A stretch of 64,000 nucleotides of DNA from Pseudomonadota bacterium (GTDB taxonomy: Bacteria > Chloroflexota > UBA5177 > JAJPKF01), in NCBI GenBank assembly GCA_021323865.1, contig JAJPKF010000012.1, forward strand, positions 124,001 through 188,000. The letters are read 5' to 3'. The position numbers were made by a program, and so were the translations under genes. The notes under the pieces are model-generated. The model was not told where the DNA came from, made no database searches, and saw only the letters and a list, made by a program, of their open reading frames with translations. Below, piece by piece: positions 1-20,341 of this stretch (positions within the stretch are counted from its first letter, which is position 1; each line of letters starts with the position of its first letter).

Positions 1-17
1 TCATGTATGTTCTCGGA

Positions 18-203
18 TTACCAGCTGGCCTTGGTGACACCGGGGATCTGTCCCTCGAGAGCCAGACGCCGGAAGTCGATACGGCACAGCCCAAATTTGC
101 GGATGTATGCACGCGGCCGTCCGCAGATGGCACAGCGATTGTGCTGCTGTGTTGAGAACTTTGCGGGTCGGCGAGACTTTGCGATCTTCGATTTCTTTGC
201 CAA
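18..203 (-). CDS. rpsN: 30S ribosomal protein S14, type Z
   Basis: A 61-residue protein of exactly type-Z S14 length, ending in the family's [11 protein letters not shown]-type tail. S14 binds 16S rRNA in the head of the small subunit. The usual zinc site is CxxC-x12-CxxC. Here Cys24, Cys27 and Cys40 are present, but the fourth position is Asp43 (in CRID) instead of Cys. The start is a TTG preceded by a GAGG about 10 nt upstream. It is the last complete gene of the str-S10-spc run, 58 nt after rplE. An ATG at window positions 4-2 could begin the next gene (rpsH expected), but almost none of it is visible. Confidence 0.93.
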   Translation of the reverse strand: MAKKSKIAKSRRPAKFSTQQHNRCAICGRPRAYIRKFGLCRIDFRRLALEGQIPGVTKASW

Positions 204-261
204 GCTTTGCTTTCCTCGGTGTGATGTCGGTTGATGCCGGCTTCATTCGCCGGCACGTATG

Positions 262-807
262 TTAGCTGCGGAAGGGCATCCCCAGACTCTGCAGGAGGCT
301 CTTGCCCTCCACGTCGTTTCGGGCGCTGGTGCCGATGTTTACCTGCATGCCACGGACTCGATCAATGCTGTCGTAATCGATCTCTGGGAAGACCAGCTGT
401 TCCCGGAGCCCGATGCTGTAGTTGCCTCGTCCATCAAAGCTGCGGTCAGAAACACCTTGGAAGTCGCGAATACGTGGGAGCGCAACGCTAATGAATCGGT
501 CCAGGAATTCCCACATCCGATCTCCCCTGAGGGTGACGGCAACGCCGATCTCCATACCCATGCGCACTTTGAACTGGGCGATTGACTTCTTGGCCCTGGT
601 CACGATTGGTCTTTGACCGGAGATTGTGGTCAAATCGCGGATCGCGGCTTCCTTGGCGCTGGAGTTGGTCAATGACTCGCCGAGGCCGATGTTGAGCGTC
701 ACCTTCCGTACCGTCGGGACGGCCATCGGGTTCTCGTACTCGAACTCTTTGATCAGCCGGGGAACTACCTCCGTCTGATACTTCTCTTTGAGTCGTGGGG
801 CTGGCAT
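262..807 (-). CDS. rplE: 50S ribosomal protein L5
   Basis: A 181-residue L5, which binds 5S rRNA and helps form the central protuberance. The start [10 protein letters not shown] at 807 matches the family N-terminus. A longer in-frame ATG at 894 would add 29 non-conserved residues overlapping rplX and is not used. Recognisable blocks are the KVTLNIGLG segment near residue 35, the [14 protein letters not shown] region, and the C-terminal RDFQGV and [10 protein letters not shown] stretches. An AGGA lies about 11 nt before the ATG. The gene sits between rplX and rpsN, the standard spc order. Confidence 0.95.
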   Translation of the reverse strand: MPAPRLKEKYQTEVVPRLIKEFEYENPMAVPTVRKVTLNIGLGESLTNSSAKEAAIRDLTTISGQRPIVTRAKKSIAQFKVRMGMEIGVAVTLRGDRMWEFLDRFISVALPRIRDFQGVSDRSFDGRGNYSIGLREQLVFPEIDYDSIDRVRGMQVNIGTSARNDVEGKSLLQSLGMPFRS

Positions 808-832
808 ATTGAATCCGTTCCTGGGGTCCGGT

Positions 833-1237
833 TTAGGCTCGTTCTCGGTCGAGAATCTCGTTGCAGTGGTGGCAGATTCGAATGCGATTGCCATCGGGCA
901 GCGTGCTGTGCCCGACCCGGGTGGGCCGTTCGCAGCTTGGGCAGATGATCATCACGTTCGATCGGTGAATTGGGGCCGGCTTTTCGACGGTTTCAGATTG
1001 AAGAACTCCCGGTCGGCGGCGCTGGTGCCGTGTAACCATGGCGACGTTTTCCACGATCACCCGGTTCTGATCACGCAAAACCTGCACAATCTTGCCCTGC
1101 TTACCCGTGTCGGCACCGGTCAGAACCACCACCAGGTCATCCTTCTTGATATCCATCCGGGGTCTGGACCTGCGGCCCTCGGCATAGCCCGATCGCTTCC
1201 AGACGCGACGTTGCGCCTTGGTCATCTTGACGGCCAT
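833..1237 (-). CDS. rplX: 50S ribosomal protein L24 with N-terminal extension and zinc-ribbon tail
   Basis: L24 is an early assembly initiator that binds 23S rRNA. The KOW-type core begins at residue 28 ([16 protein letters not shown]). The ATG at 1237 forms a TGATG junction with the rplN stop and has a GGAGG 7 nt upstream, so I favour the 134-residue form. It carries an extra basic N-terminus of about 27 residues. The internal ATG at 1156 (107 residues) has no good ribosome-binding site. The C-terminus has CPSC (Cys99, Cys102) and CHHC (Cys122, Cys125), a probable zinc ribbon, as in some Gram-positive and Chloroflexota L24 proteins. Confidence 0.93.
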   Translation of the reverse strand: MAVKMTKAQRRVWKRSGYAEGRRSRPRMDIKKDDLVVVLTGADTGKQGKIVQVLRDQNRVIVENVAMVTRHQRRRPGVLQSETVEKPAPIHRSNVMIICPSCERPTRVGHSTLPDGNRIRICHHCNEILDRERA

Positions 1238-1605
1238 CAGAGCACCTCCGGCGCCAGGGAAACGATGCGCATGAAGGCACGCTCGCGAAGCTCACGGGCA
1301 ACAGGTCCGAAGATCCGGGTGCCACGCGGCTGGTTGGCGTTGTTGATGAGCACCGCGGCGTTGTCGTCGAAGCGAATATGAGAGCCATCCGGGCGGTTGT
1401 ACTCTTTGGCCTGGCGGACAACCACGGCCCGGACAACCTCGCCCTTCTTGACCGCCGCTCCCGGATTGGCGGCCTTCACCGAGGCGATGACGACATCGCC
1501 GACACCCGCATATCGCGCGTTCGAGCCCTTCAGGACGCGGATGACCATGATGACCTTGGCCCCCGTGTTGTCCGCCACTCGAAGCCGGGACAGATTCTGA
1601 ACCAC
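1237..1605 (-). CDS. rplN: 50S ribosomal protein L14
   Basis: A 122-residue protein, the standard L14 length. L14 lies at the subunit interface, contacts 16S rRNA (bridge B8) and is the docking site of silencing factor RsfS. Family blocks visible are RVADNTGAK near the N-terminus, a central [13 protein letters not shown] segment and the C-terminal [13 protein letters not shown]. Translation starts at GTG. It overlaps the start of rplX by one base (TGATG), which implies translational coupling. Two bases separate it from the upstream rpsQ stop. Confidence 0.96.
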   Translation of the reverse strand: MVQNLSRLRVADNTGAKVIMVIRVLKGSNARYAGVGDVVIASVKAANPGAAVKKGEVVRAVVVRQAKEYNRPDGSHIRFDDNAAVLINNANQPRGTRIFGPVARELRERAFMRIVSLAPEVL

Positions 1606-1607
1606 GT

Positions 1608-1955
1608 CTAGGCCTCCTCGGCCTTGAGGTCGGCAGCCACTTGCTCCGCCTGTATGCGGCCCGCGGATGGCCTCAGTACGGCCGCGAGCTGCCAGGACTT
1701 GCGCTTGCTTCGAGGACGACCCTCGGCAATCCGGACATAGTCGCCTACCTGGGCCTCGTTCGTCTCGTCATGGGCCAGAAACTTTCTGCTTCGGCGCACA
1801 CGCTTCTTGTACAGGGGATGTGGTGTGAGGGTGTCCACGCGGACGACGATGGTCTTGTCCATCTTGTCGCCGACCACATACCCCACCTTGGATTTGATGA
1901 TCGCATGGTGATCGGCCTCTGCGGACGGTTCGGTACGTGTTGATTGTCTAGGCAT
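1608..1955 (-). CDS. rpsQ: 30S ribosomal protein S17, extended at both ends
   Basis: An OB-fold protein that binds helix 11 of 16S rRNA and is a primary assembly protein. The core (about residues 20-95) carries the family signature [22 protein letters not shown] and KFLAHDE, with VGDYVRI further on. At 115 residues it exceeds the usual 80-90, because of an acidic/His N-terminal stretch of about 20 residues and an Ala/Glu-rich tail. The ATG overlaps the rpmC stop in a TGATG junction, supporting this start. Confidence 0.95.
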   Translation of the reverse strand: MPRQSTRTEPSAEADHHAIIKSKVGYVVGDKMDKTIVVRVDTLTPHPLYKKRVRRSRKFLAHDETNEAQVGDYVRIAEGRPRSKRKSWQLAAVLRPSAGRIQAEQVAADLKAEEA

Positions 1956-2167
1956 CAGGCTTCACTCTCGACGAGCTCGCGCTCGTGCAGGATGGTCTCG
2001 ATTCGCGCAACCTGCCGCTTGAGAATGCGAAGTCGCGCGTAGTTGTCGTTCTGTCGCGTGGCGTACTGAAACCGCAGATTGAGCAGCTCTTGGCGGGTCC
2101 GATCCAACTCGTCCGCCAGCTCTGTCGATGCCATATCGAAAAGCTCGCGAGTGTGGGAGTTAGCCAT
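1955..2167 (-). CDS. rpmC: 50S ribosomal protein L29
   Basis: A 70-residue two-helix protein located at the polypeptide exit tunnel, where it helps dock trigger factor and SRP. The typical L29 pattern is visible: an Ele-like first helix ([19 protein letters not shown]), then [19 protein letters not shown]. Its ATG lies inside the end of rplP (8-nt overlap), and its stop forms a TGATG junction with rpsQ. The three genes are therefore probably translated in a coupled manner. Confidence 0.95.
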   Translation of the reverse strand: MANSHTRELFDMASTELADELDRTRQELLNLRFQYATRQNDNYARLRILKRQVARIETILHERELVESEA

Positions 2168-2603
2168 GGGCCTCTCCCGTTTCCACCGCGATCTCGTCAG
2201 ACTTCTGGACGAACCGGGTCTCGAATGGGAGCTTGTACGCAGCCAGCCGCATGGCCTCTCGGGCTACGTCCGGCGCAACACCCGAGAGCTCGAAGATGAC
2301 ATGACCCGGTTTGATGATAGCCACCCAGTGATCCGGAGCTCCCTTCCCCTTCCCCATCCGGGTCTCGGCCGGTTTCTTGGTCACGGGCTTGTCCGGGAAG
2401 ACCCGAATCCATACCTTGCCACCGCGACGGATATAGCGGGTGATGACGCGGCGGGCCGCCTCGATCTGACGGCTCTCCAGCCATGCATGACCCAGCGACT
2501 GCAAGGCATAGTCCCCAAAGGCGATCGTCTCGCCTCGCGTGGCCACACCTCCGCCCTTCGCTCGGTGCTGCTTGCGGTATCGAGTACGGGAGGGCATCAA
2601 CAT
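2160..2603 (-). CDS. rplP: 50S ribosomal protein L16
   Basis: A 147-residue L16, organiser of the A-site region of the large subunit. The family signature appears as RTRYRKQHR at the N-terminus, followed by [10 protein letters not shown], the [26 protein letters not shown] block and [19 protein letters not shown]. The ATG at 2603 has GGAGG 7 nt upstream; a second ATG two codons later is less well placed. The open frame continues upstream of 2603, but that stretch overlaps rpsC antiparallel to no known family and is not used. Confidence 0.95.
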   Translation of the reverse strand: MLMPSRTRYRKQHRAKGGGVATRGETIAFGDYALQSLGHAWLESRQIEAARRVITRYIRRGGKVWIRVFPDKPVTKKPAETRMGKGKGAPDHWVAIIKPGHVIFELSGVAPDVAREAMRLAAYKLPFETRFVQKSDEIAVETGEAHG

Positions 2604-2646
2604 GAGTGCACCTCCAAGCGCCCGGATCCGCGGTACCGCAGCGTAC

Positions 2647-3438
2647 TCATGATTCCGTCGAGGCCTCAACAGGTTGATCGTCTGGGGTTTCGGGCGATTC
2701 GGCGGCAGCTGGCCCGGCCGGACTTCCCTCAAGGCCCTCATCGCCATTGAGCGGCGCTTCCACTTGCCCATTGGAGGTCGCTTGGACAGCCGGCTCGGGC
2801 TGACGCCTCCGCTCAGGAAGAATGTCGCCCTTGTAGATCCAAACCTTGACGCCAATCACCCCATAAGTGGTGACGGCCGTTGCCCGGCCAAAGTCGATAT
2901 CGGCCCGCAACGTGTGGAGTGGCACGCGACCCCGTCGCTCTTGCTCTCGACGTGACATCTCGCTGCCACCCAGGCGCCCGGCCACGGCGACGCGAACGCC
3001 CTTGGCCCCGCGCTCCATGGCTCGCTGCACCGCCTGCTTCATCGCGCGACGGAAGGCCACTCGCTTCTCCAGTTGGTCGGCCACATTGCGGGCTACCAGC
3101 ACGGCGTTGAGCTCCGGCTGCCGCACTTCTTGGATGTTGATGCGCACGCGCTTGCCGGTCTGCTGCTCAAGAACCTGACGCAGCTCTTCGACATTGGTGC
3201 CGCTGCGGCCAATGATGATTCCAGGACGCGCGGTGTGGATCGTCACAGTGACCTGACTGGCGGAGCGCTCGATCTCCACCTGGGAGACCCCTGCGTTCTG
3301 ATGACGGTCGAAGATGGTCTTGCGAACCGCGACGTCCTCGGCCAGGAGCGCGGCAAAATTCTTCTCCTCAAACCACTTCGCCTGCCACGGTTTGACGATG
3401 CCTAACCTGAACCCTGTCGGGTGCACCTTTTGTCCCAA
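2647..3438 (-). CDS. rpsC: 30S ribosomal protein S3
   Basis: A 263-residue S3, part of the mRNA entry channel with intrinsic helicase function in the S3/S4/S5 ring. [14 protein letters not shown] at the N-terminus, the KH-domain [15 protein letters not shown] block and the C-terminal GRLGG.EMSRRE.R..G motif are clear. A low-complexity acidic/Pro tail of about 45 residues (after residue 215) extends the protein beyond the usual 210-230. The start is TTG. It lies 54 nt downstream of rplV and 43 nt upstream of rplP. Confidence 0.95.
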   Translation of the reverse strand: MGQKVHPTGFRLGIVKPWQAKWFEEKNFAALLAEDVAVRKTIFDRHQNAGVSQVEIERSASQVTVTIHTARPGIIIGRSGTNVEELRQVLEQQTGKRVRINIQEVRQPELNAVLVARNVADQLEKRVAFRRAMKQAVQRAMERGAKGVRVAVAGRLGGSEMSRREQERRGRVPLHTLRADIDFGRATAVTTYGVIGVKVWIYKGDILPERRRQPEPAVQATSNGQVEAPLNGDEGLEGSPAGPAAAESPETPDDQPVEASTES

Positions 3439-3492
3439 AATCCGTTATCCTTTCTTCCGAGTCGAGCCGGCCCCTGATATGAGGGCCCACAT

Positions 3493-3837
3493 CTATCTCA
3501 CGATTGCCGTTATGTGTGATGCTCGCTTGAGCCGGGGCTTGACACGGCCATGGGCCCCGGGCTTGAAGCGCTTCAGTGTCATTGCCTCGTCGACCTCAAT
3601 GCGGTGAATGGTCAGACTGCCGGCGTCGAGATCGTAGTTGTTCTCCGCGTTGGCCGCCGCCGACTTGATAACCTTCTCCACCTCACGAGCGGCATGATTG
3701 GGCATGAAGCGCAGCATAGCCAACGCCTCATCCACTCGTCGGCCGCGCACGGCATCGGCCACAAGACGGATCTTGCGGGGTGACCTCCGCACATTGCGAG
3801 CGCGCGCGTGGACCTCGAGGTAGCTGCTTACATCCAT
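3493..3837 (-). CDS. rplV: 50S ribosomal protein L22
   Basis: A 114-residue L22, whose long beta hairpin lines the nascent-chain exit tunnel and is a site of macrolide resistance mutations. The N-terminal RNVRRSPRKIRLVADAVRG and the central AAREVEKVIKSAAANAENN match the family. The C-terminal hairpin ends in GRVKPRLKRASHITAIV. Length is typical, with no insertion in the hairpin. It follows rpsS by 37 nt in the standard S10 order. Confidence 0.96.
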   Translation of the reverse strand: MDVSSYLEVHARARNVRRSPRKIRLVADAVRGRRVDEALAMLRFMPNHAAREVEKVIKSAAANAENNYDLDAGSLTIHRIEVDEAMTLKRFKPGAHGRVKPRLKRASHITAIVR

Positions 3838-3874
3838 GCCATCTGGTCCTGTCCGTGAAGGTCAAACCGTGGCA

Positions 3875-4159
3875 TCAACGAACTCCGTGAGTCCGCTCGG
3901 ACTTGGCCACGTGGCCACGAAAGTGACGCGTGGGGGCGAACTCGCCCAGCTTGTGACCAACCATGTTCTCGCCGATATAGATCGGTACGTGCCGCTTTCC
4001 GTCGTGGACCGCGATCGTCATTCCCACCATGGCGGGAGTAACCGTCGAGGCACGCGACCATGTTCGAATGATGCGCTTCTCTCCCGTGCGCTGCAGCTCC
4101 TCGACCTTCTTGGCCAGAGCGGGCTGAATGTACGGGCCCTTCTTTACCGATCGCGACAC
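3875..4159 (-). CDS. rpsS: 30S ribosomal protein S19
   Basis: A 94-residue S19, which forms a complex with S13 in the head of the small subunit near the A- and P-site tRNAs. The N-terminal SRSVKKGPY and the C-terminal [16 protein letters not shown] are diagnostic. Translation starts at GTG, confirmed by the conserved N-terminus. The gene lies 58 nt downstream of rplB. Confidence 0.96.
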   Translation of the reverse strand: MSRSVKKGPYIQPALAKKVEELQRTGEKRIIRTWSRASTVTPAMVGMTIAVHDGKRHVPIYIGENMVGHKLGEFAPTRHFRGHVAKSERTHGVR

Positions 4160-4217
4160 GGCACTACCTCATCGCTAGTGTTCTTTGCAGCTGCAGAACA
4201 TCTGCCAAGTCGAATCA

Positions 4218-5051
4218 TTAGCGGCGCCCCACATTGCGACGCCGAATGACCAGGGCATCTGATCGCTTGGTCCGCCGGGTTCGATATCCGAGCGTCGGCT
4301 TCCCCCAAGGCGTCTGCGGTTGGCCCCCAATGGGCGATTTGCCCTCGCCGCCCCCGTGGGGATGGTCCACCGGGTTCATAACTGATCCACGAACGGTGGG
4401 CCGCTTTCGCAGCCACCGGCTCCTACCGGCCTTTCCCACCTGGATGTTCTGATGCTCGGGGTTCCCGACTGTTCCGATGGTGGCCATCGCCTGAGTGTGA
4501 ATGCGGCGCATCTCCCCGGAGGGCATGCGCACCACGGCGTAGGTGCCCTCGCGGGCCACGAGCTGCGCGGAAACCCCGGCCGACCGTACCAGAACTCCGC
4601 CGCGTCCCGGCTCCAGCTCGATGTTGTGGATCACCGTACCCAAAGGAATCTTTGAAAGTGGAAGCGCGTTACCCACTCGAACATCGGCATCCGGTCCCGA
4701 TGCCACGGTGCTGCCGACGCGCAATCCAAGGGGGGCAAGAATGTATCGCTTCTCGCCGTCCACGTAATGGAGAAGCGCGATTCGGGCCGACCGGTTGGGG
4801 TCATACTCGATCGCGGCAACCCGTGCGTCGATTCCGGCCTTGTCTCGCTTGAAGTCAATGATGCGGTACCGGCGCTTACTTCCGCCGCCCTTGTGTCGCA
4901 CGGTCATGCGGCCACTACGTGACCTGCCCGCACGCTGCGGTAGCGGTGCCAGGAGGCTCTTTTCGGGGCGGGTCTTAGTAATCTCGTCAAAACCCGAGAC
5001 GGTCATTGAGCGTCTGCCGGGAGATGTGGGCTTGTAGCTACGAATGGGCAT
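4218..5051 (-). CDS. rplB: 50S ribosomal protein L2
   Basis: A 277-residue L2, needed for subunit association and peptidyl-transferase centre assembly. Recognisable parts are the N-terminal [12 protein letters not shown], the [22 protein letters not shown] region (about residues 48-70), and the C-terminal [19 protein letters not shown] block. That block holds the conserved His, close to the peptidyl-transferase centre. Length is standard. The ATG at 5051 is 6 nt from the rplW stop, consistent with coupled translation. Confidence 0.97.
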   Translation of the reverse strand: MPIRSYKPTSPGRRSMTVSGFDEITKTRPEKSLLAPLPQRAGRSRSGRMTVRHKGGGSKRRYRIIDFKRDKAGIDARVAAIEYDPNRSARIALLHYVDGEKRYILAPLGLRVGSTVASGPDADVRVGNALPLSKIPLGTVIHNIELEPGRGGVLVRSAGVSAQLVAREGTYAVVRMPSGEMRRIHTQAMATIGTVGNPEHQNIQVGKAGRSRWLRKRPTVRGSVMNPVDHPHGGGEGKSPIGGQPQTPWGKPTLGYRTRRTKRSDALVIRRRNVGRR

Positions 5052-5057
5052 CAGCGC

Positions 5058-5408
5058 TTACACCGCCCCAAAGAAGTCTTCAATTTTCTGGCCGGCCTTC
5101 AGGGTTACGATCGCCTTCTTCCACGCCGGCTGATAGCCGCGCCGACGCTTGTTGATGCGCACATAACCGGCGCCCTTTTCTTTGCGGGGCATCGAGATCG
5201 TGTTCACCGTGGCGACTTGCACGCCGAACCGGGCTTCGACCGCGGCCTTGATCTGGATCTTGTTCATATCGGTCCGCACTCGAAACACATACTTCGATTG
5301 GGGATTGAGGTTCTTGCCGTTGGGGCCGCGGCCTGGCTCCGGGTTGGCCAGGTCGGTGCTCTTTTCGCTGATGATGGGTCCAAGGAGGACATCGGAGGCC
5401 TCAATCAC
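5058..5408 (-). CDS. rplW: 50S ribosomal protein L23
   Basis: A 116-residue L23, located at the exit tunnel and the main docking site for trigger factor and SRP. Family features are the N-terminal LLGPIISEKSTDL, the KIQIKAAVEARFGVQVATVNT central block and the C-terminal KKAIVTLKAGQKIEDF. A short insertion (PGRGPNGKNLNPQ, about residues 25-37) sits between the first helix and the YVFRV strand. It starts at GTG, which overlaps the rplD stop by four bases (GTGA). Confidence 0.95.
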   Translation of the reverse strand: MIEASDVLLGPIISEKSTDLANPEPGRGPNGKNLNPQSKYVFRVRTDMNKIQIKAAVEARFGVQVATVNTISMPRKEKGAGYVRINKRRRGYQPAWKKAIVTLKAGQKIEDFFGAV

Positions 5409-6058
5409 GCTTCACCCCCTGCCCCAGCATCGCCGGTGGTCAGCCTTCGCTCGACCGCTTGGAGTGCGGCCCGAGAGAACACCAGGTGATCCGGGCCGAG
5501 CACATCCAGGAGGTTGAGGGATGTGGCGTCCTTCAGCTGCACCCTGGGCAGGTTCCGGCTTGCCAGCCGGGCATTCTCGTCAAAGGCTTCATCGACGACA
5601 AGAACGGTTCCGTTGAGATCCAGGGCCTGGAATGAGCCGAGCATCGTCTTCGTTCGCGGCTCGCTCAAAGAGAATGCGTCGACGGCTAGGATGGCACCCT
5701 CCTGTTGCCTCGCGGAGAGACCACAGCGCAGGGCGCTTTGCCGCATCTTCTTGGGCATGTCCTGCCGATAGCTGTGCGGCATTGGCCCAAACACGGTTCC
5801 TCCTCCGCGCCATAGGGGTGAAACGCGGCTGCCCTGCCGCGCTCGACCGGTTCCCTTCTGGCGCCAGGGTTTGGCTCCCCCTCCGGAGACCGCTCCCCGG
5901 GTCTTGGTCTTGTGAGTCCCGAGCCGCAGGTTTGCCAGCAGCCGAACAACGGCTTGGTGGACGAGCGCTTCGTTCAGAGGCGCTCCGAAGACGGCGTCAC
6001 TCACCTCGACGGTGCCCATGTCTTCCCCGGCCAGGTTTCGGAGTGGGACCTGTGCCAT
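5405..6058 (-). CDS. rplD: 50S ribosomal protein L4
   Basis: A 217-residue L4 (uL4), which lines the exit tunnel and in some bacteria autoregulates the S10 operon. The long rRNA-binding loop is visible as [25 protein letters not shown], followed by [11 protein letters not shown]. The C-terminal domain contains the [18 protein letters not shown] pattern. Start at ATG 6058, 2 nt after the rplC stop, and a 4-nt overlap with rplW downstream. I saw no L4-binding leader, which would have to be upstream of rpsJ or rpsL. Confidence 0.96.
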   Translation of the reverse strand: MAQVPLRNLAGEDMGTVEVSDAVFGAPLNEALVHQAVVRLLANLRLGTHKTKTRGAVSGGGAKPWRQKGTGRARQGSRVSPLWRGGGTVFGPMPHSYRQDMPKKMRQSALRCGLSARQQEGAILAVDAFSLSEPRTKTMLGSFQALDLNGTVLVVDEAFDENARLASRNLPRVQLKDATSLNLLDVLGPDHLVFSRAALQAVERRLTTGDAGAGGEA

Positions 6059-6060
6059 GG

Positions 6061-6687
6061 CTATGCTCGCCTCTTGACGGCCTTGCGCACGAGCACCATC
6101 TCGTTGCGGGCACCAGGCACGGCACCGCGCACCAGAAGTACATTGCGATCTGCAAGCACGTCGACCACGCGGAGGTTCTGAACTGTCGTTCGCTCATGTC
6201 CGAGGTGGCCGGCCATCCGCATGCCCTTGAACACTCGTCCCGGTGTTGAGCTCGCGCCAATGGATCCGGGTGCCCGATGTCGATCCGATTGTCCATGCGT
6301 CTTCGGGCCACCGGCAAAGTGATGTCGCTTCACAACTCCCGCGAAACCCTTGCCCTTGCTGACCCCGACGACGTCGACCATATCGCCCTTCGCGAATATG
6401 GCGAGATCGACCGTGTCTCCAAGATCGAGGGTGTCCCCGGAAACTGGCGTGAATTCGCGGAGGTACCGCAACTGCGGCCGGTCCTTGAGATGGCCCTTTC
6501 GTGGCTTGTTGAGACGCTTGGTGGAAATGGCCCCCAGCTGGACGGCCGAATAGCCATCCTTCTCGGGCGTCTTGACCTGCGTAACCAGGTTCGGTTCGAC
6601 CTCGATGACGGTGACGGGAACGGTGACACCAGCATCGTCGAAGACCTGGGTCATGCCCAGCTTCCTCCCGATCAGTCCCTCAACCAT
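6061..6687 (-). CDS. rplC: 50S ribosomal protein L3
   Basis: A 208-residue L3, an assembly initiator with a loop reaching toward the peptidyl-transferase centre. The start [16 protein letters not shown] at 6687 fits the family and has a GGGAGA upstream. An in-frame ATG at 6738 would overlap rpsJ and add 17 unconserved residues. The central [36 protein letters not shown] block includes the conserved Gln whose methylation is common in bacteria. The C-terminus carries [12 protein letters not shown]. Confidence 0.96.
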   Translation of the reverse strand: MVEGLIGRKLGMTQVFDDAGVTVPVTVIEVEPNLVTQVKTPEKDGYSAVQLGAISTKRLNKPRKGHLKDRPQLRYLREFTPVSGDTLDLGDTVDLAIFAKGDMVDVVGVSKGKGFAGVVKRHHFAGGPKTHGQSDRHRAPGSIGASSTPGRVFKGMRMAGHLGHERTTVQNLRVVDVLADRNVLLVRGAVPGARNEMVLVRKAVKRRA

Positions 6688-6712
6688 TCCCGTCAGCTCT
6701 CCCCGCTCAGAT

Positions 6713-7036
6713 TCATAGCTTGATCTCGATGTCCACACCGGCGGGTAGATTCAGCCGCATGAGCGCGTCCACCGTCTTGTTGTTTGGTTCCAGCACGTCG
6801 ATCAGTCGCTTGTGCGTCCGGATCTCGAACTGTTCCCGGGAATCCTTGTGCACAAAGGGGGAGCGCACCACCGTGTACCGGTTGATTTCCGTCGGCAGGG
6901 GAACGGGACCGGAGACGCTTGCTCCGGTCCGCTGGGCCGTGTCGACGATCTCAGAAGCAGACTTATCCAGAACGGCGTGGTCGTAGGCCTTGAGCCGGAT
7001 CCGGATTCGCTGCTTGGTCAGTGTGCGTCCACCCAT
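6713..7036 (-). CDS. rpsJ: 30S ribosomal protein S10
   Basis: A 107-residue S10 (NusE), which serves in the small-subunit head and in NusB-dependent antitermination. The core [10 protein letters not shown], the [34 protein letters not shown] block and the C-terminal [11 protein letters not shown] are typical. Tuf precedes it by only 9 nt, so the str and S10 operons appear fused into one transcription unit. Confidence 0.96.
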   Translation of the reverse strand: MGGRTLTKQRIRIRLKAYDHAVLDKSASEIVDTAQRTGASVSGPVPLPTEINRYTVVRSPFVHKDSREQFEIRTHKRLIDVLEPNNKTVDALMRLNLPAGVDIEIKL

Positions 7037-7045
7037 ATTGGAACC

Positions 7046-8230
<1,185 letters not shown>

Positions 8231-8320
8231 CCTCTATCTCTCTTTTTCTGGTGGGTTGCGAAGCTCGCCTGAGCGGGCTATCAGAGCACGTTGGATCTGA
8301 ACGGCAGTGTGTGCGGGCAT

Positions 8321-10429
<2,109 letters not shown>

Positions 10430-10528
10430 AGGATGTTGTCGGCGGCCGGAGTCGGACGGTTCCCCGGGAACGCTATCTTAAATACTTCTCTTTCTGTGTT
10501 CGATCTGCTGTTCTGAGTTGGCCCGCAG

Positions 10529-10999
10529 CTACCAGCGGTAGTGGGCGAATGCACGGTTGGCCTCGGCCATCCGGTGAGTATCTTCTCGCTTCTTGACCGT
10601 TGCCCCGACCCCATTGGCCGTGTCCATCAGCTCGCCGGCGAGCTTCTCGGCCATCGACTTTCCCTGTCGCTTTCGCGCCGACTGTAGGAGCCACCGCATC
10701 GCAAGCGCGTGCCGGCGGTCGCCTTTGATCTCGACCGGGACCTGATACGTCGAGCCACCAACGCGCCGAGGCTTCACCTCGAGCACAGGTGTGGCATTCC
10801 GCATCGCGGTCTCGAAAATCTCCAGAGGATTGCGCCGAGTTCGCTGTTGGACGATCTGCATGGAGTCGTAGAAAATACCCTCGGCCACGGTCTTCTTGCC
10901 GTCTTTCATGATGTTGTTGATGAATTTGCCGGCGAGCCGGTTGTTGTACATCCGGTCCGGCGGAATGACTCTGCGAATGACTCGGGCGCGTCGTGGCAT
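10529..10999 (-). CDS. rpsG: 30S ribosomal protein S7
   Basis: A 156-residue S7, the assembly initiator of the 16S rRNA 3' domain. The start [10 protein letters not shown] at 10999 fits the family; an alternative 10 codons upstream is not conserved. Diagnostic segments are [37 protein letters not shown] and the C-terminal [19 protein letters not shown]. Length matches the 156-residue family form. rpsL precedes it by 117 nt. Confidence 0.97.
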   Translation of the reverse strand: MPRRARVIRRVIPPDRMYNNRLAGKFINNIMKDGKKTVAEGIFYDSMQIVQQRTRRNPLEIFETAMRNATPVLEVKPRRVGGSTYQVPVEIKGDRRHALAMRWLLQSARKRQGKSMAEKLAGELMDTANGVGATVKKREDTHRMAEANRAFAHYRW

Positions 11000-11116
11000 T
11001 CTGATTCGACTCCTGTGTTCTCGACACACAAAAGCACTGCGGCAGGAAAATTTCCCACCGAGCAGTGCCGTATTTAGTTCATCCTCGACGAGGACGCGTC
11101 TTAAGAGAAGACCGTA

Positions 11117-11539
11117 TCAGCCCGTCGATTTAGAACGCTTTGCGCCGTACTTGGAGCGTCCGCGCTTGCGCTTGGACACACCGGCGGCATCAAGCGCTCC
11201 TCGAATTACGTGATACTTGACGCTGGGCAGGTCTTTGACCCGTCCGCCGCGAATCAGTACCACGGAGTGTTCTTGAAGGTTGTGACCTTCGCCGGGGATA
11301 TAGGCGTTCACCTCACGGAGGTTACTGAGCCGGACCCGACAGTATTTCCGCAGGGCCGAATTCGGCTTTCGTGGCGTCATCGTGCCGACGCGAACGCAAA
11401 CGCCGCGCTTCTGCGGTGCGCCGTCCAACCGGAGAGGCTTCTGCCTCAAGGTATTGAACGACCACATCAGGTCGGCGGCCTTGCGCTTCTTGGTCTGTTG
11501 GGCTCGCCCTCGGCGAACGAGCTGGTTGATCGTCGGCAA
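11117..11539 (-). CDS. rpsL: 30S ribosomal protein S12
   Basis: A 140-residue S12, the decoding-centre protein in which streptomycin resistance mutations arise. I place the start at the TTG at 11539, because the conserved [12 protein letters not shown]-terminus begins there. A GAGGAG sits about 10 nt upstream. A TTG 21 nt earlier is also in frame but gives non-family residues. The resistance-determining regions [11 protein letters not shown] and [13 protein letters not shown] carry the wild-type Lys and Asp residues. It is the first gene of the ribosomal cluster. Confidence 0.95.
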   Translation of the reverse strand: MPTINQLVRRGRAQQTKKRKAADLMWSFNTLRQKPLRLDGAPQKRGVCVRVGTMTPRKPNSALRKYCRVRLSNLREVNAYIPGEGHNLQEHSVVLIRGGRVKDLPSVKYHVIRGALDAAGVSKRKRGRSKYGAKRSKSTG

Positions 11540-11598
11540 GCGAAAAACGCTCCTCAGCAAAATACACGCAGCCCCTCAGGAGGAACCGCGCTCCATCG

Positions 11599-11628
11599 AA
11601 TATAGCAATCCCGGCGCCCTGCAGTCAA
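11599..11628 (-). promoter_or_regulatory. Promoter of the str-S10-spc cluster
   Basis: On the minus strand a TTGACT (11628-11623) and a TATATT (11604-11599) are separated by 18 bp, a near-consensus housekeeping-sigma promoter. Transcription would start near 11592, giving a leader of about 50 nt before the rpsL TTG. It is the strongest promoter match I found in the window. The interval between rpsL and rpoC (11540-11896) holds only this promoter and the rpoC hairpin. Confidence 0.8.
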
Positions 11629-11856
11629 ACTTCTGCCAAGGAACGTGCGCTAAAAGTCTGGACATTCTTGCCAGTCCTGCCGCCACAGGTTCCTTGCATC
11701 TGCTGGCCGTCGCACCCGCTCTCCCGACACGATTCACTCATGTCGTCGTCGGTTGGCCTGACATTAGCGCGAGGTGAAGACGGGCACCGAAGTTAAAACT
11801 CGGAGCCCGGCGCTCCGATATGGGAATCCACCGGCTTGCGGGGCAGACGGACACGC

Positions 11857-11885
11857 AAAGGGCGGGCCCAGCAGGCCCGCCCTTT
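11857..11885 (-). terminator. Hairpin terminator after rpoC
   Basis: A perfect 12-bp inverted repeat (aaagggcgggcc / ggcccgcccttt) with a 5-nt loop begins 11 bp after the rpoC stop. The stem itself ends in three T on either strand and no longer U-tract follows. It could therefore be a weak intrinsic terminator or a Rho-blocking/3'-end hairpin. Its position cleanly separates rpoBC from the rpsL promoter. Confidence 0.75.
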
Positions 11886-11896
11886 CTATTACGTGG

Positions 11897-16477
<4,581 letters not shown>

Positions 16478-16607
16478 GTATGCCTCTAGCTCCTACTTGT
16501 CTCTCCGACTGATACCCGGCATGTCCGGGCTCCTGATGGTTCCGTCCGTTTGTGGCTCTTGTCGTCCGACCAGGTGACGCACGTCGGGCGAGCGGTTCGG
16601 CGGCGGA

Positions 16608-20123
<3,516 letters not shown>

Positions 20124-20185
20124 GCGGTCTCCTCGGAGCAGTATTGAAGAGAGAAGCGAACGGCAGCTAGATCGCCGGAGACAGC

Positions 20186-20208
20186 AAAAAAGCCCGTAGT
20201 ACTCCGGG
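20186..20208 (-). other. Hairpin plus U-tract in the rpoB leader
   Basis: In the 5' leader of rpoB the minus strand has CCCG, an 8-nt spacer containing AGTACT, then CGGG, followed by a C and six T (20191-20186). This resembles a short intrinsic terminator about 65 nt before the rpoB ATG. The stem is only four perfect pairs, or seven with one mismatch and a tight loop. It may be a partial attenuator or chance. A CCGGAG in its left arm is also complementary to a CTCCGG further downstream. Confidence 0.35.
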
Positions 20209-20341
20209 AGCGACCGATCAGCGGGAGCTCAGGAATGTACTATGGCTCTGGAGGCAAATGCGGCGAGACGTATTCGCAGGCCTGACCGAGTCCGTGACGG
20301 GGAACAAAGAGCTAGGCGGCGCCCCTTCTCTGCTTCAACCC

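Noticed and set aside
2604-2855. 84-codon N-terminal extension of rplP
   Set aside because: It overlaps rpsC, is not conserved, and the ATG at 2603 has an ideal SD.
20172-20225. Antiterminator partner for the rpoB leader hairpin (CCGGAG with CTCCGG, GATCG with CGATC)
   Set aside because: The second strand lies downstream of the U-tract, so it would be made after termination and cannot act as a classical antiterminator.
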